Source: Mesorhizobium sp. WSM4904 (lineage in GTDB: Bacteria; Pseudomonadota; Alphaproteobacteria; Rhizobiales; Rhizobiaceae). Taken from it: a stretch of 64,000 nucleotides of DNA. Location of the stretch: NCBI RefSeq assembly GCF_029674545.1, contig NZ_CP121354.1, positions 5,713,001 through 5,777,000 of the forward strand, given 5' to 3'. Positions 47,741 through 57,125 of this stretch are shown in pieces. The position numbers and the translations under genes were made by a program. The stretch's first letter is position 1; every line of letters starts with the position of its first letter. The notes under the pieces are model-generated. The model worked only from the letters and a program-made list of their open reading frames with translations, was not told the DNA's origin and searched no databases.

Positions 47741-48193
47741 ATGCACATCCGCACGCTTTCCGTCCTGGAATGCACAAAGATCCTAACGGCCAGTCGCGTC
47801 GGCCGCCTGGCCTGCGCCAAGGATGGGCAACCCTATATCGTTCCGTTCTACTTCGCCCATGCGGACAATCACCTTTATGCCTTTTCCATGCCGGGCAAGA
47901 AGATCGACTGGATGCGCACCAATCCTCTCGTGTCCGTCCAGGTCGACGAACGCGGCACGGGACGAGGTTGGAAAAGCGTGATCGTCAACGGTCACTATGA
48001 GGAGCTCCCCGATCGGATTGGACACAAGGTCCAGCGTGATCACGCCTGGTCCGTCTTGAGCAACAAGCATGCCGACTGGTGGGAGCCAGGCGCGCTCAAG
48101 CCGGCGACGTCCTCGGAGGCGGAGCATATTCCCCACGTGTTCTTCAGGATCTTCATCGCGGAAGTTTCGGGCCGCGAGGCGATGGAAATCTGA
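47741..48193 (+). CDS. Pyridoxamine 5'-phosphate oxidase-like FMN-binding protein
   Basis: 150-aa split-barrel flavoprotein: VGRLACAKDGQPYIVPFYFAHADNHLYAFSMPGKKIDWMRTNPLVSVQVDE is the family N-terminal half, ending with HVFFRIFIAEVSGREAM. Members often act as stress-related reductases or nitroimidazole-resistance proteins. Follows the phosphoribosyltransferase gene closely, so it probably shares the FNR-box promoter at 46509. Confidence 0.87.
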   Translation: MHIRTLSVLECTKILTASRVGRLACAKDGQPYIVPFYFAHADNHLYAFSMPGKKIDWMRTNPLVSVQVDERGTGRGWKSVIVNGHYEELPDRIGHKVQRDHAWSVLSNKHADWWEPGALKPATSSEAEHIPHVFFRIFIAEVSGREAMEI

Positions 48194-48271
48194 TCCCTAT
48201 GGCGAGCCCCGGCGGAAGCCGCGCCGGGCCGACCGTTGGTCGAAGCGGTTGACGACACACGCCGTCCATCC

Positions 48272-48374
48272 AAAGCGCATCGCGACGAAACGCATTCCGG
48301 CGACGCGCTTTAAGTCTTTGTTTTGATGCATGTCGTCTTCCCAAAACCGCTGCGCACTTTTGGGCGACATGCAT
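48272..48374. repeat. 103-bp bipartite palindromic repeat, copy 2
   Basis: Same two-hairpin structure as 34534-34636, with AAAGCGCATCGCG/GCGACGCGCTTTAA and GTCTTCCCAAAACCGC/CTTTTGGGCGACATGCA. It ends at the 5' edge of the DUF4010-like remnant, as if insertion of the repeat or a linked deletion removed the front of that gene. Confidence 0.85.
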
Positions 48375-48660
48375 TAAGGTGGCTCTGGCCTCCCGGTTTC
48401 AGGAACAGGGCCTGCTGGCGAGTTCCGCGATCGCGGGCGCGTTCGATGTCGATGCTTCAGTGCTCAGCGCCCTACGCCTGGTCAAGAATTCAATCCCGAT
48501 CGAAACGGTCGGACATGCGGTGCTGACGGCGCTGATGGCCAACGCGGTCGGACGCCTTTCGCTGGCGGCATTCGCAGGTCCGGTGAGATTCTGGCTGCCC
48601 CTGGCCGGCATGACTTTGATCGCCGCGGCGGCGGGCTACGGCGCCATGCTACTCCTGTAG
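48375..48660 (+). pseudogene. C-terminal remnant of a DUF4010/MgtC-like membrane protein
   Basis: An open frame of about 93 codons reads ALASRFQEQGLLASSAIAGAFDVDASVLSALRL, then LTALMANAVGRLSLAAFAGPVRFW and a hydrophobic end, which resembles only the last transmembrane part of DUF4010 proteins (normally about 400 aa). There is no ribosome site at its GTG, and the palindromic repeat abuts it. Most simply a truncated, inactive gene. Confidence 0.6.
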
Positions 48661-48712
48661 CGATCCGCACCGGCTTCGTCTCCGCGCGGCGGCTCCCGCA
48701 GGGAAACCGGAT

Positions 48713-48726
48713 TTGACCCGCGTCAA
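48713..48726. promoter_or_regulatory. FNR/FixK-like box 4 (arcDABC promoter)
   Basis: TTGACCCGCGTCAA, a perfect palindrome with the TTGA-N6-TCAA core, ends 59 bp before the arcD ATG. A site about 41 bp upstream of a transcription start is the usual activating position for FNR-type proteins, and this spacing allows it. Confidence 0.75.
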
Positions 48727-48785
48727 GGCTGCCGCTCTCTCTTTCCTGTTGGATCCTCCCACTGTTTGCAATTCGGGAGCGCATC

Positions 48786-50252
48786 ATGTCCACGACGGAA
48801 ATCAATGTCCCAATCCGGGAAGCCGCGGCCACGGCATCGACGAAGCTACGACTGGGATCTCTGACAGCCCTCGTCATCGGCTCGATGGTGGGTTCGGGCG
48901 TGTTCAGCCTGCCGCAGAACATGGCGGCCGGCGCTGGCCCTCTGGCCATCCTGATCGGCTGGGCGATCACCGCCGTCGGCATGCTCGCGCTGGTGTTCGT
49001 CTACCAGTCGCTGGCGGTACGTCGACCCGAACTCGACGCAGGTCCGTACGCCTATGCCAAGGCAGGCTTCGGTCCCTTCGTCGGGTTCAACAGCGCCTGG
49101 GGCTACTGGATCAGCGCGTGGGTCGGCAACGTCTCCTACGCCGTGATCGTCTTCAGCGCCTTGTCCTATTTCTTCCCTGCCTTCGGTGACGGGAATACAT
49201 GGCAGGCGGTGCTCGGCGCGTCGATCCTGTTGTGGATCATCCACTTCCTCATTCTTGCAGGCATTCGCCAGGCTGCGATCGTCAACACCATCGTGACCGT
49301 GGCCAAGATTGCGCCAGTCGTCCTTTTCGTCGGGATCGTCGCCGTCGCCTTCAAGCTCAATGTCTGGACACTCGACTTCACCGGGCTCGGCAACGCCTCG
49401 CTCGGCACCATCGCCGCCCAGGTCAAGAGCACCATGCTGGTAACGCTATGGGTCTTCATCGGCATCGAAGGCGCCAGTGTCTTCTCCGCTCGGGCGGAAC
49501 GCCGCAAGGACATCGCGACCGCGACCGTGCTCGGCTTCTTCACCTGCCTCGCGCTCTATGCGCTGGTCTCGCTCCTTTCGCTCGGCATCCTCAGCCAACC
49601 TGAACTTGCCGCCCTGAAGAACCCGTCGATGGCGGGCTTGCTGGAGGCGGTCGTCGGGCCCTGGGGCGCCGTGCTCATCAATCTCGCGCTCGTGGTCTCG
49701 GTCGTCGGCGCCTTCTTGAGTTGGACGCTGCTCGCCGCGGAAGTTCCCCATGTCGCAGGCAAGGACGGGACGATGCCGAAGTTCTTCGGCCGGGAAAGCG
49801 AACGCGGCGTTCCCTCGACGTCGCTGCTGATCACCAACCTGCTCGTCCAAGCCTTCCTGGTGATCACGCTCTTTGCGCAGAGCACCTACCAGGCGCTCTT
49901 CTACATCGCCTCGGCCGCCATCCTCGTGCCCTACATCTTCTCCGGAGCTTTCGCCGCCAAGCTGGCTTGGACCGGGGAAAGCTATGAGAGCGGCGAGCGG
50001 CGCACCGGAGCTCTCTTTGCCGGCGTGCTGGCGACGATCTACGGGCTGTGGCTGGTCTACGCAGCCGGGCCCGCGTATCTCTTCATGTGCGCGATCCTCT
50101 ATGCACCGGGCATCATCTTCTATGTCTGGGCCCGTCGCGAAGGCAATCAGCGCATCTTCCATCCGGTGGAGGCCGTCATGGCAGTCGCGCTCGTCGCCGT
50201 AGCTCTCCTTGCCGTCTACGAGATGTGGACCGGCGCCGTCAGCGCGCTTTGA
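48786..50252 (+). CDS. arcD: Arginine/ornithine antiporter ArcD (APA family)
   Basis: Amino acid/polyamine/organocation (APA) family permease, 488 aa, with about twelve hydrophobic segments. Family blocks are [20 protein letters not shown] and [22 protein letters not shown]. It exchanges external arginine for ornithine without energy cost in the arginine deiminase pathway. This assignment is supported by position: it heads arcD-arcA-arcB-arcC. The FNR-like box lies 59 bp upstream. Confidence 0.92.
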   Translation: MSTTEINVPIREAAATASTKLRLGSLTALVIGSMVGSGVFSLPQNMAAGAGPLAILIGWAITAVGMLALVFVYQSLAVRRPELDAGPYAYAKAGFGPFVGFNSAWGYWISAWVGNVSYAVIVFSALSYFFPAFGDGNTWQAVLGASILLWIIHFLILAGIRQAAIVNTIVTVAKIAPVVLFVGIVAVAFKLNVWTLDFTGLGNASLGTIAAQVKSTMLVTLWVFIGIEGASVFSARAERRKDIATATVLGFFTCLALYALVSLLSLGILSQPELAALKNPSMAGLLEAVVGPWGAVLINLALVVSVVGAFLSWTLLAAEVPHVAGKDGTMPKFFGRESERGVPSTSLLITNLLVQAFLVITLFAQSTYQALFYIASAAILVPYIFSGAFAAKLAWTGESYESGERRTGALFAGVLATIYGLWLVYAAGPAYLFMCAILYAPGIIFYVWARREGNQRIFHPVEAVMAVALVAVALLAVYEMWTGAVSAL

Positions 50253-50263
50253 GAGGTGATCCC

Positions 50264-51478
50264 ATGGCAAATCTGGGGGTCCACTCGGAAGTCGGTCGCC
50301 TGCGCGAGGTGATGGTGCACAGGCCGGATCTCAGCCTGCGCAGGCTGACGCCGGAGAACTGCAAGGCGCTGCTGTTCGACGACGTGCTGTGGGTCAAGCG
50401 AGCGCGCCAGGAACACGACATTTTCGTCGATGCCTTGCGCGAACGCGGCGTGGTGGTTCATTCGTTCGGCGAGCTCCTTGCCGAGACCATGGCCATCGGC
50501 AAGGCGCGCGACTGGCTTCTCGATCGCCGCGTGCATGCCGGCTTCGTCGGCCTGGACATGGTCGACGAGATGCGGGGATGGCTGAACGAGATGCCGGCCG
50601 ATCAGCTGGCGAGCTGTCTCGTCGGCGGCATTGCCCGCGCCGAGCTGCCGTTCGAACCCAAGGGACTGACCGGGAGAACGCTCGCGCCGCAAGACTTCGT
50701 GCTGCCGCCGCTGCCGAACCAGCTCTTCACCCGCGACAGTTCCTGCTGGATTTATCGCTCGGTCTCAGTCAACGCCATGCATTGGCCCGCCAGGCGGCCC
50801 GAAGCGGCCAATGTCGAGGCTGTCTATCGCTTCCATCCGCGGTTTCGCGACGGCGGCATCCCGTTCGTATCGCCCGCAGGGGGATCGGGCGTCAGCCTGG
50901 AGGGCGGAGACGTCATGCCGGTCGGCGGCGGCATCGTGCTCGTAGGCATGGGCGAACGCACCACGCCGCAGGCGGTGGGTGACCTTGCCCGCAGCCTGTT
51001 TGCCGCCGGAGAGGCCACGCGCGTCATCGCGGCGCTGATGCCGCGCGACCGTTCCTTCATGCATCTCGACACCGTCTTCACCTTCTGCGACCGGGACCTC
51101 GCCACCATGTATCCGCCCGTGGTCGAACGGCTGCGCAGCTTCTCGATCCGGCCTGGAGACGGCGATGCGGCGGTCGAGGTCAGGGAAGAAAATGCCCCCT
51201 TCACCACGGTCGTCGCGGAGGCGCTTGGGCTGAAATCACTGCGGATCATCGCCACCGGCGGCGACCGCTACGAGGCCGAGCGCGAGCAATGGGACGACGG
51301 CAACAACGTCGTCGCGGTCGAGCCGGGCGTCGTCATCGGCTACGACCGCAACGTCTACACCAACACGCTTCTGCGCCGCGCGGGAATCGAGGTGATCACC
51401 GTCGAGGGCGCCGAGCTCAGCCGCGGCCGCGGCGGTGGCCACTGCATGACCTGCCCCATCGCACGCGACCCGCTCTGA
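50264..51478 (+). CDS. arcA: Arginine deiminase ArcA
   Basis: Hydrolyses L-arginine to citrulline and ammonia; 404 aa, cytoplasmic. The guanidino-modifying fold shows the substrate blocks [27 protein letters not shown] and the nucleophile Cys394 in [12 protein letters not shown]. Start ATG at 50264 with GAGAGG upstream; the longer upstream frame overlaps arcD and is not coding. First enzyme of arginine fermentation, 11 bp after arcD. Confidence 0.97.
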   Translation: MANLGVHSEVGRLREVMVHRPDLSLRRLTPENCKALLFDDVLWVKRARQEHDIFVDALRERGVVVHSFGELLAETMAIGKARDWLLDRRVHAGFVGLDMVDEMRGWLNEMPADQLASCLVGGIARAELPFEPKGLTGRTLAPQDFVLPPLPNQLFTRDSSCWIYRSVSVNAMHWPARRPEAANVEAVYRFHPRFRDGGIPFVSPAGGSGVSLEGGDVMPVGGGIVLVGMGERTTPQAVGDLARSLFAAGEATRVIAALMPRDRSFMHLDTVFTFCDRDLATMYPPVVERLRSFSIRPGDGDAAVEVREENAPFTTVVAEALGLKSLRIIATGGDRYEAEREQWDDGNNVVAVEPGVVIGYDRNVYTNTLLRRAGIEVITVEGAELSRGRGGGHCMTCPIARDPL

Positions 51479-51490
51479 AAGGACCCCAGA

Positions 51491-52492
51491 ATGTCGATCA
51501 ACCTGCATGGCCGCTCGGTGCTTTCGCTGGACGATCTTTCGGCCGAGGAGATCCGCTTTCTCCTGAAGCTGGCCGCCGACCTCAAGGCCGCCAAGCAGGC
51601 CGGGCACGAGACGCCGCGTCTCGTCCGCAAAAACATCGCGCTGATCTTCGAAAAGGACTCCACCCGCACGCGGACGGGGTTCGAGGTCGCCGCCTACGAT
51701 CAGGGTGCCCACGTCACCTATTTCGGCCCCACCGGCAGTCATATCGGGCACAAGGAGTCCATGAAGGATACCGCGCGCGTGCTCGGCCGGATGTATGACG
51801 CAATCGAGTATCGCGGCTTTGCGCAGCATCAGGCCGAGTTGCTTGCCGCGCATGCCGGCGTGCCTGTGTACAACGGCCTGACGGACGAGGCGCATCCGAC
51901 GCAGATCCTCGCCGATTTCATGACCATGCGCGAGTTCACGCACAAGCATCTTTCGGACATGACCGTCGCTTTCGTCGGCGAGGGTCGGGACAATGTCGCC
52001 CAGTCCCTGGCGGTAGGCGCCGCCAAGGTCGGCATCGACATACGCATTGCTTCACCGAGGGAGCTTTGGCCGGACGAGGAATTCTGCGCCCATGTCAGAA
52101 ACCTGGCGGAACGCAGCGGCGGCCGCTTCAGACTGGACGAGGACGTCAAGAGCTGCGTCGAAGGTGCCGACTTCATATACACGGATGTCTGGCTCTCGAT
52201 GGGCGAGGACAAGTCCGGCTGGCCTGAGCGCATTCGTCAGCTGACTCCCTATCGGGTGACGAGCGAAGTGATGTCGGCCAGCGGCAATCCGCACGTGAAA
52301 TTCATGCATTGCCTGCCGGCATTCCACGACACCGAGACCGAAGTCGGCGCCCACGTCGCGCGCGAATATGGGATCGACTGCATGGAGGTTTCCGACGAGG
52401 TGTTCGAGTCCGGCGCGTCGGTCGTCTTCGACCAGGCGGAAAACCGCATGCACACGATCAAGGCGCTGCTCGTCGCCACGATCGGCAACTGA
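51491..52492 (+). CDS. arcB: Ornithine carbamoyltransferase, catabolic (ArcB)
   Basis: Converts citrulline + phosphate to ornithine + carbamoyl phosphate in the deiminase pathway; 333 aa. Carbamoyl-phosphate loop STRTR at residues 57-61, the HPTQ-type loop [10 protein letters not shown], and HCLPAFHD (His273, Cys274) are intact. Placement between arcA and arcC indicates the catabolic rather than the biosynthetic enzyme. 12-bp gap from arcA and 1 bp from arcC. Confidence 0.96.
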   Translation: MSINLHGRSVLSLDDLSAEEIRFLLKLAADLKAAKQAGHETPRLVRKNIALIFEKDSTRTRTGFEVAAYDQGAHVTYFGPTGSHIGHKESMKDTARVLGRMYDAIEYRGFAQHQAELLAAHAGVPVYNGLTDEAHPTQILADFMTMREFTHKHLSDMTVAFVGEGRDNVAQSLAVGAAKVGIDIRIASPRELWPDEEFCAHVRNLAERSGGRFRLDEDVKSCVEGADFIYTDVWLSMGEDKSGWPERIRQLTPYRVTSEVMSASGNPHVKFMHCLPAFHDTETEVGAHVAREYGIDCMEVSDEVFESGASVVFDQAENRMHTIKALLVATIGN

Positions 52493-52493
52493 C

Positions 52494-53399
52494 ATGCTGA
52501 TCGTCGCCGCGCTCGGCGGGAACGCGCTGCTGCGGCGCGGTGAGCCGATGACCGCCGAGAACCAACGCAGCAACGTCAAGCGCGCCGCGTCCGTTCTGGC
52601 GGCGCTCATCGGCGAAGGCCATTCGCTCGTCATCACGCACGGCAACGGCCCGCAGGTCGGCCTGCTCGCGCTCCAATCGGCCGCCGCTTCGAAGGAAGGG
52701 GCGTTCCCGCTCGATGTTCTCGGCGCCGAGAGCGCCGGCATGATCGGTTACATGATCGAACAGGAGCTCGCCAACCTCGCCAGCCAGAGGCTGTTCGCGA
52801 CGCTGCTGACGCAGGTGAAAGTCGACCCGCAGGATCCGGCCTTTGCGCATCCGACGAAACCGATTGGCCCCGTCTATGACGAGGCGACCGCGCGACGGCT
52901 CGCAAGCGAGCGTGGCTGGGCAGTTGCGCCCGACGGCGACAAATGGCGCCGCGTCGTGCCCTCGCCGCGACCTGTCGAGATCCTGGAAGTGTCCGTGATC
53001 TCCTATCTGGTCGAGCACGACGTCGTCGTCATCTGCACGGGCGGCGGCGGTGTCCCCGTCATCGCTCGCGATGACGGCAGCATGATCGGCGTCGAAGCCG
53101 TCATCGACAAGGATCTGGCGAGCTCTCTCCTGGCGCGTCAGTTGAAGGCCGACATGCTGCTCATGCTGACCGATGTCGATGCGGTCTATGTCGACTACGG
53201 CACGCCGGACGCTCGCGCGCTTCGCAAAGTCGGGGCAACGGAATTGTCCGGGCGCGATTTCCCGGCCGGCTCGATGGGACCCAAGATCAGCGCCGCGATC
53301 GAATTCGCCCAAGCCACCGGCAAGCCGTCGGCGATCGGGAGGCTCCAGGACGCAGTGGAGATCGTCAAAGGCCAGCGAGGCACTCGGTTCGAAGCCTAA
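52494..53399 (+). CDS. arcC: Carbamate kinase ArcC
   Basis: Makes ATP from carbamoyl phosphate and ADP, the energy-yielding step of arginine fermentation; 301 aa. Signature [49 protein letters not shown] and the [16 protein letters not shown] block are complete. ATG at 52494, 1 bp after the arcB stop. Last gene of arcDABC; a palindromic repeat follows. Confidence 0.96.
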   Translation: MLIVAALGGNALLRRGEPMTAENQRSNVKRAASVLAALIGEGHSLVITHGNGPQVGLLALQSAAASKEGAFPLDVLGAESAGMIGYMIEQELANLASQRLFATLLTQVKVDPQDPAFAHPTKPIGPVYDEATARRLASERGWAVAPDGDKWRRVVPSPRPVEILEVSVISYLVEHDVVVICTGGGGVPVIARDDGSMIGVEAVIDKDLASSLLARQLKADMLLMLTDVDAVYVDYGTPDARALRKVGATELSGRDFPAGSMGPKISAAIEFAQATGKPSAIGRLQDAVEIVKGQRGTRFEA

Positions 53400-53400
53400 A

Positions 53401-53502
53401 GCGATTCCAGGAAAGGCGTGCGCGGCTTTCCGCCCGGAATTGTGTAAAAACAAAGAGATAGAGCGGTTCATCGTTTCCGTGAAATGGTGAAACGCTCTAG
53501 CC
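53401..53502. repeat. Composite palindromic repeat downstream of arcC
   Basis: Hairpin 1 (53404-53441): GATTCCAGGAAAGGCG with the complement CTTTCCGCCCGGAATTG. Hairpin 2 (53459-53500): AGAGCG...CGTTTC with GAAACGCTCT. The first module is related to the pair at 38855-38946. It probably serves as a 3'-end structure for both the arc operon and the convergent SHOCT gene. Confidence 0.7.
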
Positions 53503-53569
53503 TCGTTTCGGGCACTTATCCGACGCGCGCCTTCAAGAGGCGATCGATTGCCTTGGGCGCTGGCGCCGG

Positions 53570-53932
53570 CTATTCGCCGAGCACACGGCGCCTTTCTTCG
53601 AACTCTTCCTTGTCGATCTCGCCGCGCGCAAATCGCTCCCGAAGAATGTCGAGCGGTGCGCGGCCGGCGACCGAGTGGTGCGGTGACACTGGCCCCGACC
53701 ACGGTCCACCCAGTCCGCGGACGAGAAGGATCGCGGCAACCACCAATATCGCGAGGAAGAGGATCATGAACAGCGGGCCGAAAATCATGGCATACCAACC
53801 TCCGCCCCACATCATGTGAGGTCCCCAATCGTACCTTCCGATGTCGGACGGCGCCTGCGCCCATGCCGCACCGGGGACAAGGGTCATAGCAGCGCTCGCT
53901 GCCGCGACGGACTTCATCAAAGCCTTCTGCAT
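53570..53932 (-). CDS. SHOCT-domain membrane protein
   Basis: 120-aa protein: cleavable signal peptide or N-terminal helix (SVAAASAAMTLVPGAAWA-QA), one central membrane segment (MIFGPLFMILFLAILVVAAILLV), then a C-terminal SHOCT motif (PLDILRERFARGEIDKEEFEERRRVL). Function unknown; SHOCT domains occur at the ends of stress and membrane proteins. An FNR-like site is 54 bp upstream. Confidence 0.85.
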   Translation of the reverse strand: MQKALMKSVAAASAAMTLVPGAAWAQAPSDIGRYDWGPHMMWGGGWYAMIFGPLFMILFLAILVVAAILLVRGLGGPWSGPVSPHHSVAGRAPLDILRERFARGEIDKEEFEERRRVLGE

Positions 53933-53986
53933 TGGCTTGCTCCATCTTGAATGGGCAGCATTCTAGGCCGTCGATCGGGTTCCACT

Positions 53987-54000
53987 TTGCGCGAGATCAA
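53987..54000. promoter_or_regulatory. FNR/FixK-like box 5 (upstream of SHOCT gene)
   Basis: TTGCGCGAGATCAA keeps the right half-site ATCAA and TTG on the left, with two mismatches to the consensus. It lies 54 bp before the SHOCT start and 125 bp before the divergent MFS gene. Confidence 0.4.
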
Positions 54001-54125
54001 CCGCGTTCGCGGCGTGCTCGCATAGCGGAGCAACGGCCTTCCCATTGCGCGGTCGATCTCGATGGACAGCGCCACCGCCGGTTCGCTACGCTGAGCATGA
54101 TCGGGTACCGACAGGGCGAAGGGGC

Positions 54126-55376
54126 ATGGAACAGTTCAAGGAAACCACCTCCGTCCGCCTGAGGACCATTCCCGCGGGGATTTGGGCGCTGGGCTTGGTC
54201 TCGCTGCTGATGGACGTCTCGTCGGAGATGATTCACGCCTTGCTGCCGATCTATCTGGTCACCGTCATGGGAGCATCGATGGTGACGGTCGGCACCATCG
54301 AGGGCATTGCCGAAGCGACGGCCGCCATCACCAAGGTCTTTTCGGGCGCGCTGTCGGATTGGCTGGGAAAACGCAAGCTGCTGGCGGTCATCGGTTACGG
54401 CCTCGCCGCCCTCACCAAACCGGTATTCCCGCTGGCTTCGTCGGTCGGCTGGCTTGTGGCGGCCCGCTTTGTCGACCGTGTCGGCAAGGGCATTCGCGGC
54501 GCTCCGCGCGATGCCCTGGTCGCCGACATCGCCCCCGCCCATGCGCGCGGCGCCAGTTTCGGACTTCGCCAGGCGCTCGACACGGTCGGCGCGTTTGTCG
54601 GACCGCTGCTCGCGATCGGCCTCATGTGGCTGGCCGCCAATCAGTTCCGGACCGTGTTCTGGGCCGCGGTCGTTCCCGGCCTCCTGGCGGTCGCGCTGCT
54701 GGTCGCAGCCGTCCATGAGCCGGCCCGGCCCGCCGGCCTGCGTGAAGTGCGTGCTCCCTTGAGCTTGGCCGAGCTGAGGCGGCTGGGGTCGCCCTTCTGG
54801 CTGGTCGTCTGCGTCGCCACCGTGTTCACATTGGCGAGGTTCAGCGAGGCATTCCTCATTCTGCGCGCACAGGCCATGGATTTGCCGATCGTGCTCGCTC
54901 CGCTGGTGCTCGTGGTCATGAACGTGGTCTACTCGCTTGCAGCCTACCCGGCCGGCGTGCTCTCGGATCGGGTCAATCGCCTGACGATGCTCATTCTCGG
55001 CTTCCTGATCCTGATCGCCGCGGACATCGTGCTGGCGTTTCCCGGAAACCTGGCCGGCGTTGCGCTCGGCGTGGCTCTCTGGGGCCTGCATCTGGGGTTC
55101 ACGCAAGGGCTTCTGGCAACGCTCGTCGCCGATACCGCCCCGGCGGAACTGAGAGGCACCGCCTTCGGAATGTTCAATCTGTCGGGCGGCCTCGCGCTGC
55201 TGGCCGCCAGCCTGCTGGCCGGCATGCTCTGGGATCTTTTCGGACCGCGCATGACCTTCCTGGCGGGCGCCGGCTTCACGGCGCTGGCGCTCCTTGGCCT
55301 AGGCCTGGTCCGTTGGCGAATGCCGACCCTTGGACGTAACGGGAAGGCCGAGGAACGCGCGGCGTCCGGCTCCTGA
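54126..55376 (+). CDS. Major facilitator superfamily permease
   Basis: Inner-membrane transporter, 416 aa, with about twelve hydrophobic segments. MFS loop motifs DWLGKRKLLAVIGYG (loop 2-3) and DRVNRLTMLILG (loop 8-9) are visible. SSEMIHALLPIYL near the N-terminus and RFVDRVGKGIRGAPRDALVAD are characteristic of a drug/metabolite-efflux-like subfamily in rhizobia. Substrate unknown. The ATG at 54126 has AAGGGG upstream; the longer frame upstream lacks homology. Confidence 0.87.
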   Translation: MEQFKETTSVRLRTIPAGIWALGLVSLLMDVSSEMIHALLPIYLVTVMGASMVTVGTIEGIAEATAAITKVFSGALSDWLGKRKLLAVIGYGLAALTKPVFPLASSVGWLVAARFVDRVGKGIRGAPRDALVADIAPAHARGASFGLRQALDTVGAFVGPLLAIGLMWLAANQFRTVFWAAVVPGLLAVALLVAAVHEPARPAGLREVRAPLSLAELRRLGSPFWLVVCVATVFTLARFSEAFLILRAQAMDLPIVLAPLVLVVMNVVYSLAAYPAGVLSDRVNRLTMLILGFLILIAADIVLAFPGNLAGVALGVALWGLHLGFTQGLLATLVADTAPAELRGTAFGMFNLSGGLALLAASLLAGMLWDLFGPRMTFLAGAGFTALALLGLGLVRWRMPTLGRNGKAEERAASGS

Positions 55377-55416
55377 CGCCAAAACTGAGCGGCGTGTCGC
55401 CGTCCGAACTATCGGA

Positions 55417-56379
55417 TCACGGGATCACGCCCGCTCCCTCTAGGAACGCGCGGACTGCTTTGCGAACCTCCTGCTCCCGTCCGACCAAAAGATGTCCGCC
55501 AGTGTCGTAGACGACCAGTTTGGCATCGGGGATCCTGGCGGCTGCGAATTCGGCTGACGGCAGCGTGTTGAACAGGTCGTCACGCGCGGAGACGACTATT
55601 GTCGGTGCGGTGATTTCTGCCAACGGCAGCTCATGCAGCTCAGGGGCGCTGTCGATATTGATTCCGGGGAAGCGCAGCGACAGGGGTTCGACGCTCCTGA
55701 CGAAGCTCATGACGCGGGCTCTCTCGGCCTCGGGCGCGGCCGCCACCAGCGCCGGTCGAACGCCGAGAAAGCGAATGAGTATCGACGGTGCGATGGTCTC
55801 GGCGGCCCACCAGGCGAAATTGCCGCCGGCACTGACGGCCCAGAATGCGAACCTGTTGCCGAAGCTCACATTGACCGCGACGGGACTGGTGGGTGAGTAA
55901 AGGGCCGGGACGATCAGAATGAGAGCGGCGACCTTGTCAGGGTGCCGCAGTGCCAGCTCGACCGCTGAACGGGCGCCGGCCGAAACACCGACGACCACCA
56001 CTTTGGGAACGTTCAGCTTGGAAAGCAACGCCGCATGCGCGTCGCCCTGCGCGGCTGGAGAGGGGTCTCGCGGCACGGGTGTGCGCAGATAGCCGAAGCG
56101 CGACGGCGCGATGACCCGAAAGCCCTCACCCACGAGATCGGCAGCGAGAGCAAGGCCTTGGTCAAAGCCGCCGCCGGCGCCGTGGATCGACAGCAGCGGA
56201 ATGCCCGCACCGCTGTCGGCGTATTCGATCGGGCCGATGTCGAGGGTGGCGACCAGACTGCCTCGGCCGACGGCGTCGCGCAACCGACCAAGCTCGTTCC
56301 CGTAAAGCAAGAAGGTCACACCGGCCGCGGCCGCCAGGGCGATGAGCGTGACCAGCAGGAAACCGCCAATTCGACCCAT
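55417..56379 (-). CDS. Alpha/beta-hydrolase with N-terminal membrane anchor
   Basis: 320-aa serine hydrolase. One N-terminal membrane segment (GFLLVTLIALAAAAGVTFLLYG) places the domain on the periplasmic side. The nucleophile is Ser133 in VGVSAGARSA, with oxyanion HGAGGG, the acid in SARDDLFNT near 267 and His in YDTGGHLLVG. Similar to haloperoxidase/esterase-type enzymes; substrate unknown. Convergent with the MFS gene. Confidence 0.88.
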   Translation of the reverse strand: MGRIGGFLLVTLIALAAAAGVTFLLYGNELGRLRDAVGRGSLVATLDIGPIEYADSGAGIPLLSIHGAGGGFDQGLALAADLVGEGFRVIAPSRFGYLRTPVPRDPSPAAQGDAHAALLSKLNVPKVVVVGVSAGARSAVELALRHPDKVAALILIVPALYSPTSPVAVNVSFGNRFAFWAVSAGGNFAWWAAETIAPSILIRFLGVRPALVAAAPEAERARVMSFVRSVEPLSLRFPGINIDSAPELHELPLAEITAPTIVVSARDDLFNTLPSAEFAAARIPDAKLVVYDTGGHLLVGREQEVRKAVRAFLEGAGVIP

Positions 56380-56458
56380 CGCGAAAGCTCCTGCAAGGGA
56401 CGAGCGAAAACTGACCCGCGTCTCCCGGACGCGACGGCAACGCGACGACGTGCGGGTG

Positions 56459-56968
56459 CTAAGCTACGGCCGTGACGCCAACGACATAGTTCTTTCCATA
56501 GGCCTTGGCGCATTTCGGGCACGTCGTATAGAAGAAATAAACGTCGCCCGGCTCCGATTCTCGATTGCGCGCGATCTGCCGCATCTCCTCGTGCCACTGC
56601 CTTGCCTGACTGTAGGGACCCTCGAACACTTTCGTCAGAAAGTCGCCGCTCAGCGTCGTCATTTCTTCCCCGGGAACCGACTTCGCAACCGAAAACAGAT
56701 GCTCGCTGCTCCAGGGCGAAATATCCCGGCTGAGCACGATGAATTGATCCGTGTCCGAGGCTCCCGCGTCGTCGATATGCTTGCTGACGCGCGAGAACAC
56801 GTTGCCCATGTTCAGCGGGATATGCATGACGCCGCGGGTGGTCGCTCTCAGAAATCGCTTGTCCTTGAAATGCAGTTCTTGCCCGTCCCAGCCTTCAGGA
56901 TTGAACCTGGGGCAGCAGCCGGTGGTGTTTACGCTGGAATCGTATCGAGGCGTTTCATTCGTCTGCAT
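56459..56968 (-). CDS. Conserved hypothetical protein with CxxC motif
   Basis: 169-aa soluble protein that I do not recognise. It has a cysteine pair near the N-terminus (TGCCPRFNPEGWDG) and a terminal zinc-ribbon-like FFYTTCPKCAKAYG, so it may bind metal or respond to redox state. I choose the ATG at 56968 (GGGAAACG upstream) because the longer frame starts inside a regulatory palindrome. An FNR-like box lies 53 bp upstream and groEL is divergent. Confidence 0.7.
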   Translation of the reverse strand: MQTNETPRYDSSVNTTGCCPRFNPEGWDGQELHFKDKRFLRATTRGVMHIPLNMGNVFSRVSKHIDDAGASDTDQFIVLSRDISPWSSEHLFSVAKSVPGEEMTTLSGDFLTKVFEGPYSQARQWHEEMRQIARNRESEPGDVYFFYTTCPKCAKAYGKNYVVGVTAVA

Positions 56969-57021
56969 GTTCGTTTCCCGGATCGGATCGGCACCATCCA
57001 ACGGATGACGCGCCACCGTCA

Positions 57022-57035
57022 TTGATCCTCGTCAA
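57022..57035. promoter_or_regulatory. FNR/FixK-like box 6 (for the CxxC protein gene)
   Basis: TTGATCCTCGTCAA has the full TTGA-N6-TCAA core and lies 53 bp before the leftward gene, with box 7 only 18 bp to its right. Confidence 0.65.
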
Positions 57036-57053
57036 CAAGGAACGGAAACGCAT

Positions 57054-57067
57054 TTGATGCGCATCAA
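57054..57067. promoter_or_regulatory. FNR/FixK-like box 7 (groEL promoter)
   Basis: TTGATGCGCATCAA, a perfect palindrome matching the FNR/FixK consensus, ends 58 bp before the groEL ATG. Confidence 0.8.
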
Positions 57068-57125
57068 GGCCGATCGAAGGAATGGCTGTTAGCGGGAAAG
57101 AGCTGGCAGACTTCGGGAGATGGTC

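Noticed and set aside
56411..56424. CTGACCCGCGTCTC as an FNR-like box for the alpha/beta hydrolase
   Set aside because: Three mismatches to the core positions and only about 31 bp from the start; too weak to claim.
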